This document shows, piece by piece, positions 5,964 to 10,801 of a stretch of DNA of 10,801 nt (position 1 is the first letter of the stretch; each line of letters starts with the position of its first letter). The DNA is taken from positions 1 to 10,801 of the forward strand of contig QHWL01000021.1 of NCBI GenBank assembly GCA_003222555.1. Direction: 5' to 3'. The position numbers were made by a program, and so were the translations under genes. Source of the DNA: Acidobacteriota bacterium. Lineage in GTDB: Bacteria > Acidobacteriota > Vicinamibacteria > Vicinamibacterales > CAVVIG01. Under the pieces are notes generated by a model. It was not told the origin of the DNA. It saw nothing but the letters and a program-made list of their open reading frames with translations, and did not search any database.

Positions 5964-6863
5964 TTGATCACGGCTCCACTCGTCTTGAAGATTGGCGGCG
6001 AGCTGCTCGACGCTCCGGGTTGGCTCGAGGGCGTCGTCGCGGCGATTGCGGCCATGGCCGCGAGCGGCGTTCCGTTGGTCGTGGTTCATGGTGGTGGCCG
6101 TGAAATCGACGCCGCGCTCAGAACCGCCGGCATCGAGAAGCGACAGGTCGAGGGGCTGCGGATCACCGACGAGCGGACCTTGGATGTGGTGGTATCGGTT
6201 CTTGCCGGCACGGTCAACACGCGGTTTGTTGCGGCGCTCGCCGCGGCCGATGTCCCAGCGGTGGGGTTGACAGGCGTGGACGGCGGCTGCGGATTGTCGG
6301 AAGCGGCGCCCCCGCATCGAACGGTGGACGGACGGTCCGTGGATCTCGGACGTGTCGGCGTGCCCAGCGAACAGGCCGACATGCGTCTGTTGACCGCGCT
6401 GCTGCGAGACAGATTTCTGCCGGTCGTCGCCAGCATCGGCGTCGGCGGCGACGGACGGTTGTTCAACGTCAACGCCGATGCGTTTGCGGGGCACCTTGCG
6501 GCACGGCTCGGCGCGCGGCGCCTCGTCATCGCCGGCACAACGCCCGGCGTGCTGGGCGAGGACGGCGCGACCGTGGCCGTGATTGACGGCGGAGCCATCG
6601 GCCGGCTCGTCGCCGGCGGCACCGCGACGGCGGGAATGATTGCGAAGCTGCATTCGTGCGAGCGCGCGCTGGCCGGTGGTGTGGAGGACGTGGTGATTGT
6701 GGACGGCCGCGATCGAGTGGCCCTCGAGGCTGCCGGGGCCGGCGCCGTGCCCTCGACGGCGACCCGTCTGACGGGTGCCGGTCTGACCGCCTCCGCCAGG
6801 CTACGGCGGTCCGCCGAAGCGGCGCGAAGGCGGAAGACCTGCGCCACAACCGCCGCGGAGTAG
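5964..6863 (+). CDS. argB: Acetylglutamate kinase
   Basis: Phosphorylates N-acetylglutamate with ATP, the second pathway step; amino acid kinase fold. Visible are VLKIGGELL with Lys9, VVVHGGG (39-45), GLRITDE, LAGTVNTRFV, LPVVASIGV, FNVNADAFAGHLA and the loop AGMIAKL. The pattern follows the E. coli type (258 residues). Only about five residues precede the first strand, so the N-terminal helix typical of arginine-inhibited kinases is absent; feedback control at this enzyme is therefore unlikely (inference). The TTG at 5964 is the best start; the frame is open further upstream only through the palindrome, and the nearest ribosome-binding-like bases are GGTGG at the repeat edge. The last 25 or so residues (after TRLTGAGL) are Arg/Ala-rich, beyond the usual end, and seem to be read from a repeat. 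Confidence 0.92.
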   Translation: MITAPLVLKIGGELLDAPGWLEGVVAAIAAMAASGVPLVVVHGGGREIDAALRTAGIEKRQVEGLRITDERTLDVVVSVLAGTVNTRFVAALAAADVPAVGLTGVDGGCGLSEAAPPHRTVDGRSVDLGRVGVPSEQADMRLLTALLRDRFLPVVASIGVGGDGRLFNVNADAFAGHLAARLGARRLVIAGTTPGVLGEDGATVAVIDGGAIGRLVAGGTATAGMIAKLHSCERALAGGVEDVVIVDGRDRVALEAAGAGAVPSTATRLTGAGLTASARLRRSAEAARRRKTCATTAAE

Positions 6864-6904
6864 GCAGAAGTCGCGAAGGGCTTGGGAGCGTGTGAACAGA
6901 TGCG

Positions 6905-6979
6905 CCGTTTCACGGCAGAGCACGCCGAGAATTCCTGGCGTTTTCTTCTCTGCGGTCTCGGCGATCTCGACGTCAACGG
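6905..6979. repeat. 75-bp imperfect palindrome between argB and argD
   Basis: Left arm 6905-6930 and right arm 6956-6979 pair through CCGTT/AACGG, ACG/CGT, GAG/CTC and an unbroken 8-bp CGCCGAGA/TCTCGGCG, with a few mismatches and single-base bulges; the loop is 6931-6955. It is a third sequence family of large intergenic palindrome in this locus. It lies in the 166-base gap between the argB stop and the argD start and keeps a frame open ahead of argD. Confidence 0.7.
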
Positions 6980-7001
6980 TTTCTTCACAAGAAGGAGCAG
7001 C

Positions 7002-7019
7002 GCAGGACGTTAGTCCTGC
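7002..7019. repeat. Perfect small hairpin just before the argD ribosome binding site
   Basis: GCAGGAC (7002-7008) and GTCCTGC (7013-7019) form a perfect 7-bp stem with a GTTA loop. It ends two bases before AGGG (7021-7024), the likely argD ribosome binding site, and ten bases before the ATG. It lacks a following T-run, so it is not a terminator. It may be another dispersed repeat or may influence argD translation. Confidence 0.65.
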
Positions 7020-7029
7020 CAGGGCAACG

Positions 7030-8235
7030 ATGCAAACAACAGTGGACGATGTTCAAGCGCGGGAAGCGCGGTACATCCTGCAGACCTATCGGCGCGCACC
7101 GATTACGTTCGTGCGCGGCAAGGGTGTGCGTCTGTACGACGCCGACGGCGGCGAATATCTCGACCTGCTGTCGGGTATAGGCGTGGCATCGCTCGGCCAC
7201 GCCCACCCTGGACTTGCGCGCGCCATCGCCGACCAGGCGCAGACGTTGCTCCACACGTCGAACCTTTTCTACCACCCGCTGCAGGGCCAGCTTGGCGAAC
7301 ATCTGGCCAATCTGTCTGGCCTGCCGCGGACGTTTTTCTGCAACAGCGGCGCCGAGGCCGTGGAGGCGTGCCTGAAGTTCGCACGACGCTACTGGTACAC
7401 GCGCGGCGAGCGGCGACCGGAAATCATCGCGCTCGAAAAATCGTTTCACGGCCGCACGTTCGGATCGCTGTCGGTCACCGCGGACGAGCACTACCGCGCA
7501 CCGTTCGTGCCGCTGCTGTCGGACGTGCGCTTCGTCCCGGTCAACGATCCGGAGGCCCTGCTGTCGGCCGTCTCCCGCTCGACGGCGGCGATCATCGCGG
7601 AGCCGGTGCAGGGGGAAGGGGGCGTCAGGCCGCTCACGTCTGCGTTCGCCCATGCGATTGGCGAGGCGTGCTCGAAAACCGGAGCGTTGTTGATTGCCGA
7701 TGAGGTGCAAAGCGGTCTTGGGCGGACCGGTTATCCGTTCTACTTCGCGGCTCTCGGCCTCAGGCCCGATCTCGTCTCGGTGGGGAAGGCCCTCGGCGGC
7801 GGCGTGCCGGTCGGCGCGGCGCTCATCAATGAAGAGGTGGCCTCGACGATTTCGTTTGGCGATCACGGCAGCACCTACGGCGGCAACCTGCTCGCGTGCC
7901 GCGCGGCGCTGTGCGTCCTCGACGAGCTGGTCGGAGGCGGCCTGATGGCGCACGTCGCCCGCGTCGGACGCCATGTCGAGCAGCGGCTCAGAGCGATGGC
8001 GGCCACCCACGCGATCGTGAAGGAGGTCAGGGGAGCGGGCCTCATGTGGGGCCTCGAGTTGACGCGCGATGCGGCGCCGGTCGTTCAAGCCGCCGTGGCG
8101 CGCCGCGTCATCGTCAACCGGACGGCGGAAACCGTTGTGCGACTGCTGCCACCGCTCATCATCACCGGCGCCGAAGCCGACGAAGGTCTCGATCGCCTGG
8201 ACGCCGCGCTCGGCGACGTCGGAGACAACGCATGA
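7030..8235 (+). CDS. argD: Acetylornithine aminotransferase
   Basis: Class III PLP-dependent aminotransferase that converts N-acetylglutamate semialdehyde plus glutamate to N-acetylornithine and 2-oxoglutarate; the family often also serves lysine synthesis. The 401 residues match the usual length. Visible are FCNSGAEAVEACLKFAR (phosphate-binding loop), EKSFHGRTFG, IIAEPVQGEGG, LLIADEVQSGLGRTG with the PLP-contacting Asp, SVGKALGGGVPVGA with the Schiff-base lysine Lys253, and STYGGNLLA. The frame stays open upstream to a GTG at 6892, but those 46 codons cross the palindromes at 6905-7019. The ATG at 7030, five bases after AGGG, gives a typical N-terminus. Its TGA overlaps the next ATG (ATGA), indicating translational coupling. 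Confidence 0.96.
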   Translation: MQTTVDDVQAREARYILQTYRRAPITFVRGKGVRLYDADGGEYLDLLSGIGVASLGHAHPGLARAIADQAQTLLHTSNLFYHPLQGQLGEHLANLSGLPRTFFCNSGAEAVEACLKFARRYWYTRGERRPEIIALEKSFHGRTFGSLSVTADEHYRAPFVPLLSDVRFVPVNDPEALLSAVSRSTAAIIAEPVQGEGGVRPLTSAFAHAIGEACSKTGALLIADEVQSGLGRTGYPFYFAALGLRPDLVSVGKALGGGVPVGAALINEEVASTISFGDHGSTYGGNLLACRAALCVLDELVGGGLMAHVARVGRHVEQRLRAMAATHAIVKEVRGAGLMWGLELTRDAAPVVQAAVARRVIVNRTAETVVRLLPPLIITGAEADEGLDRLDAALGDVGDNA

Positions 8236-8786
8236 CCCGCGGACGGATCGCCGTTCGGACCGCGGAGGCCTCGCAGGCGCCGAAGCTCCACGCGCTGATT
8301 TCGGCGAATCTCGAGGAAGGCCATCTGCTGCCGCGCACGCTCAGCGAGCTCGTCGTGCACGCCGAACGGTTCGCCATCGCGGTTCGTGGCAAGAAGATCG
8401 TCGGCTGCGCCGAGCTGGCGCCGCTCAGCCCTCACGTGGCCGAGGTCCGGTCGCTTGCCGTGGACAGCGGCGAGCGCGGACGCGGCGTCGGCACGCGGCT
8501 CGTGGACCAATTGCGGCGCCGCGCGCGGGGCGAAGGCTTCGAGAAGCTGTGCGCGTTCACGCACACGCCCGGGTACTTCATGCAGATGGGCTTCTCGATC
8601 GTGCCGCACCAGTGGCTTCCGGAGAAGATCTTCACCGACTGCCTCAAGTGCCCCTTCTTCCGCCGGTGCGGCCAGTACGCGATGGTCGTGCCGCTCGACC
8701 ATCTTCGAGTCGCCGACGATCGGCGCAGGCCGCTCGAATCGATAGCCGACGACGGCCGGCCCGGGACCGTCGCTCCCTACGCATGA
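8232..8786 (+). CDS. argA: GNAT-family N-acetylglutamate synthase (short ArgA type)
   Basis: Probably makes N-acetylglutamate from glutamate and acetyl-CoA, feeding the pathway. The 184 residues form a single GNAT domain with no amino acid kinase domain, unlike E. coli ArgA and like the short synthases of actinobacteria and others. The acetyl-CoA pyrophosphate loop RGRGVG (82-87) follows the strand EVRSLAVD. Residues 107-126 (CAFTHTPGYFMQMGFSIVPH) match GNAT motif B. The C-terminal part carries a Cys cluster, CLKCPFFRRC, with Cys137, Cys140 and Cys146, which I recall from related short synthases; its role is unknown to me. About 28 residues follow as a polar tail. It overlaps argD and argJ by four bases each (ATGA), which strongly supports the assignment. 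Another GNAT substrate is possible but unlikely here. Confidence 0.88.
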   Translation: MTRGRIAVRTAEASQAPKLHALISANLEEGHLLPRTLSELVVHAERFAIAVRGKKIVGCAELAPLSPHVAEVRSLAVDSGERGRGVGTRLVDQLRRRARGEGFEKLCAFTHTPGYFMQMGFSIVPHQWLPEKIFTDCLKCPFFRRCGQYAMVVPLDHLRVADDRRRPLESIADDGRPGTVAPYA

Positions 8787-9997
8787 TCGTGGCCGTCAAG
8801 AACGCAATCGGCGGCGGTGTCACGACGCCGCAGGGCTTTCGCGCGGCGGGCGTCAGCGCGGGCATCAAGTCAAGGGGACTCGACCTCGCGCTGCTCGTAT
8901 CCGGCCCACCGGCAACGGCGGCTGCCGTGTTCACCGTCAATCGCGCGCAAGCGGCGCCCGTACTGGTGTCACGCGAGCATCTCCAACGTTCCGGCGGAAC
9001 GGCGCGAGCCATCGTCGTCAACAGCGGGTGCGCGAACGCCTGCACCGGCGACGAAGGCGTCCGGGTGGCGCGGGACATGGCGTCGGAGACCGCTCGGCTC
9101 GTCGGCTGTCCCATCGAGCAGGTGCTCGTCGCGTCGACCGGCGTGATCGGCGTGGCGCTGCCGATCGCGCGCGTCATGACCGGTCTGCCGATCGCGTTTG
9201 CCGCGCTCGGTACCGATCAGGGCCCGATGGCGGCTCGCGCGATCATGACGACCGATCCCTTCCCGAAGGAGGCGGCCGCGCACGTCACGATTGGCGCCCG
9301 CGCTGTCGCGGACATCGGAGGCATGGCCAAAGGTTCGGGAATGATCGAGCCGATGATGGCGACGATGCTGGGGTTTGTGACCACGGATGCGTCGGTGCCG
9401 CAGCCGCTGCTCGATCGCGCCCTGCGCGAAGCGGTGAACGATACCTTCAACGCGATCACCGTGGACGGCGACTGCTCGACCAACGACTGCGTGATGCTGC
9501 TCGCGAACGGGCAGAGCGGCACAGTCGTCGACGAAACCCTGTACGGCGAGTTCGTCGGCGGGCTTCGCGCCGTGTGTCTCGAGCTCGCGCTCGGCATCGT
9601 GCGCGGCGGCGAAGGCGCGACCAAGCTCGTCACAGTCACCGTGACTGGCGCCGCGTCGAAAGCCGACGCCCGCCGCGCCGCAAAGGCGATCGCCAACTCG
9701 TTGCTGGTGAAGACGGCCATCCACGGCGGCGATCCGAACTGGGGCCGTCTGATCGCGGTGGCCGGGCGGGCGGGCGTGGAATTCGAGCTCGGGCGCGCCG
9801 CCGTGTCGATCGGATCGACCGTGTTGTTCAAGAACGGCCGGCCGCACGATGAATGTGCTGCTCAAGCGGCGGCGTATATGAAGGGCAAGGACATCGCCGT
9901 GGGCGTCAACCTGGGCGCCGGGTCCGCTTCGTCGACCGTCTGGACGTGCGATCTCAGCGCAGAATACATCCGAATCAATGCCGATTACCGCACCTAA
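8783..9997 (+). CDS. argJ: Glutamate N-acetyltransferase / ornithine acetyltransferase ArgJ
   Basis: Transfers the acetyl group from N-acetylornithine to glutamate, releasing ornithine and recycling N-acetylglutamate; bifunctional members also use acetyl-CoA. The 404-residue precursor matches the family length and is expected to cut itself into alpha and beta chains. The cleavage region reads KGSGMIEPMMATMLGF, placing the break between Ala193 and the nucleophile Thr194. The usual segment KGSGMI(A/H)PNMATML is altered to MIEPMM, with Glu and Met in place of the usual residues. NSGCANACTG, DGDCSTND and HGGDPNWGRL are other family motifs. ATG at 8783 overlaps the preceding stop as ATGA. It is followed 13 bases later by argF. 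Confidence 0.96.
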   Translation: MIVAVKNAIGGGVTTPQGFRAAGVSAGIKSRGLDLALLVSGPPATAAAVFTVNRAQAAPVLVSREHLQRSGGTARAIVVNSGCANACTGDEGVRVARDMASETARLVGCPIEQVLVASTGVIGVALPIARVMTGLPIAFAALGTDQGPMAARAIMTTDPFPKEAAAHVTIGARAVADIGGMAKGSGMIEPMMATMLGFVTTDASVPQPLLDRALREAVNDTFNAITVDGDCSTNDCVMLLANGQSGTVVDETLYGEFVGGLRAVCLELALGIVRGGEGATKLVTVTVTGAASKADARRAAKAIANSLLVKTAIHGGDPNWGRLIAVAGRAGVEFELGRAAVSIGSTVLFKNGRPHDECAAQAAAYMKGKDIAVGVNLGAGSASSTVWTCDLSAEYIRINADYRT

Positions 9998-10010
9998 CGC
10001 GAGAAAAACG

Positions 10011-10801
10011 ATGACTGCGACAACCCTCGCCCGCCGCAAAGATTTTCTGTCGGTGCTGGACTTCGACGCCGCCGATCTCGAGCGTTGTCTCGAGCTGGCG
10101 GCCGAAGTGAAAGCGGATCGCTCGCTCGGGCGGCACGCGCCGACAGCAGAGGCTCTTAATGGCCGGCACGTGGCGGTACTCTTCGACAAGCCGTCGCTGC
10201 GGACGCGAACGACGTTCGAAATCGCCGTGCGCGAGCTCGGCGGCCACGTCGTGACCGTGCAGGCCGACGTCGCGCTCGGCCGGCGCGAGGCGGTGGCCGA
10301 CGTCGCTCGAAACCTCGAGCGCTGGGTCGACGCCGTGATCATCCGGACGTTTTCGCAGCGCGCGCTCGAAGAGTTTGCGGCCGCTGCCAGGCGCCTGCAC
10401 GTGGTCAACGCGCTAACCGACGAGGAGCATCCGTGTCAGGCGATTGCCGATTTCCTGACGCTGCGAGAGTACTGGGGCGCGCTCGGCGGGCGGACGATCG
10501 CCTTTGTCGGCGACGGCAACAATGTGGCGGCCTCGCTCGCGCACGCGGCGGCGATGCTCGGCGTCAACCTTCACGTCGCGAGCCCGGAAGGTTACCAGCT
10601 GCCGCACTCCGTGGTGCAGCAAGCGACGAGCGTGAGCCGTCACGGGGCCCGGCTGCGGCTCTTCAGCGAGGCCGCCGACGCGGTCGCCGACGTTGACGCG
10701 ATTTATACCGATACCTGGACCTCGATGGGGCGAGAGTCAGAAATGGACGTCAGGCGTCTGGCGTTCGCGCCGTATCAGGTCAACGAAGCGCTGATGGCGC
10801 T
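10011..10801 (+). CDS. argF: Ornithine carbamoyltransferase (C-terminus cut by window edge)
   Basis: Joins ornithine and carbamoyl phosphate to give citrulline. The first 263 residues are visible. The carbamoyl-phosphate site reads KPSLRTRTTFE (60-70), where the common Ser-Thr-Arg-Thr is Ser-Leu-Arg-Thr; HPCQ is at 140-143, VGDGNNVAASL at 166-176, and the ornithine-loop motif TDTWTSMGRE near the end. The TSMG motif favours ornithine over acetylornithine as substrate, as does the presence of argJ upstream. The C-terminal HCLP motif lies outside the window. Start ATG at 10011 is 13 bases after the argJ stop, with only a weak GAGA upstream, so coupling with argJ is likely. Confidence 0.95.
   Translation, partial: MTATTLARRKDFLSVLDFDAADLERCLELAAEVKADRSLGRHAPTAEALNGRHVAVLFDKPSLRTRTTFEIAVRELGGHVVTVQADVALGRREAVADVARNLERWVDAVIIRTFSQRALEEFAAAARRLHVVNALTDEEHPCQAIADFLTLREYWGALGGRTIAFVGDGNNVAASLAHAAAMLGVNLHVASPEGYQLPHSVVQQATSVSRHGARLRLFSEAADAVADVDAIYTDTWTSMGRESEMDVRRLAFAPYQVNEALMA

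Noticed and set aside
6892..7029. GTG start at 6892 for argD
   Set aside because: The 46 extra codons run through palindromic repeats; ATG 7030 has a ribosome-binding sequence and gives the usual length.
8069..8782. Open upstream extension of the argJ frame by 238 codons
   Set aside because: It overlaps argD and the acetyltransferase gene in another frame and is Arg-rich nonsense; ArgJ begins properly at 8783.
8969..10408. Long minus-strand open frame (479 codons) opposite argJ and argF
   Set aside because: It is antisense to recognised genes, crosses a gene boundary and has no recognisable motif.

Overview
The window is a GC-rich bacterial chromosome segment holding almost the whole arginine biosynthesis pathway as two divergent gene sets. 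The likely source is an Acidobacteriota-type genome of the Vicinamibacteria kind. That guess rests on the very high third-position GC, the argCBD-argA-argJ-argF order with argR-argG-argH diverging, a short hypothetical protein that looks familiar from that group, and intergenic palindromes whose chance translations (VGLKPDTT, NHKGHQGHKG) I associate with that phylum. No 16S or other phylogenetic marker is present, so the taxonomy is an inference.

Minus strand, read right to left from about 4760: argR (arginine repressor), a 150-base gap filled by a large palindrome, argG and argH (joined as TAAATG). A fresh extended -10 promoter follows at 1438-1467, then a hypothetical protein with a Cys/His-rich head and an RGG-like tail, then fabI (enoyl-ACP reductase), which leaves the window at position 1. 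Plus strand from about 4780: argC, argB, argD, a short GNAT N-acetylglutamate synthase (argA type), argJ and argF, the last cut by the right edge.

Together the genes encode glutamate to N-acetylglutamate (ArgA-type enzyme, ArgJ), then ArgB, ArgC, ArgD, release of ornithine by ArgJ with acetyl recycling, then ArgF, ArgG and ArgH to arginine. ArgR is encoded beside the divergent promoter it probably controls. The region between argR and argC holds AT-rich ARG-box-like sites that overlap both predicted -10 elements, and argC seems to be transcribed with almost no leader.

The striking non-coding feature is that the loosely spaced junctions (hypothetical/fabI, argR/argG, argC/argB, argB/argD) each carry an imperfect palindrome of a different sequence family, while the distal genes are packed with ATGA overlaps. 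These palindromes extend open reading frames and confuse the starts of argG, argB and argD. I see no phage, transposase, CRISPR array, tRNA or rRNA, and no clear undescribed enzymatic system; the genes are mostly core metabolism. No stretch longer than 300 bases lacks a gene.
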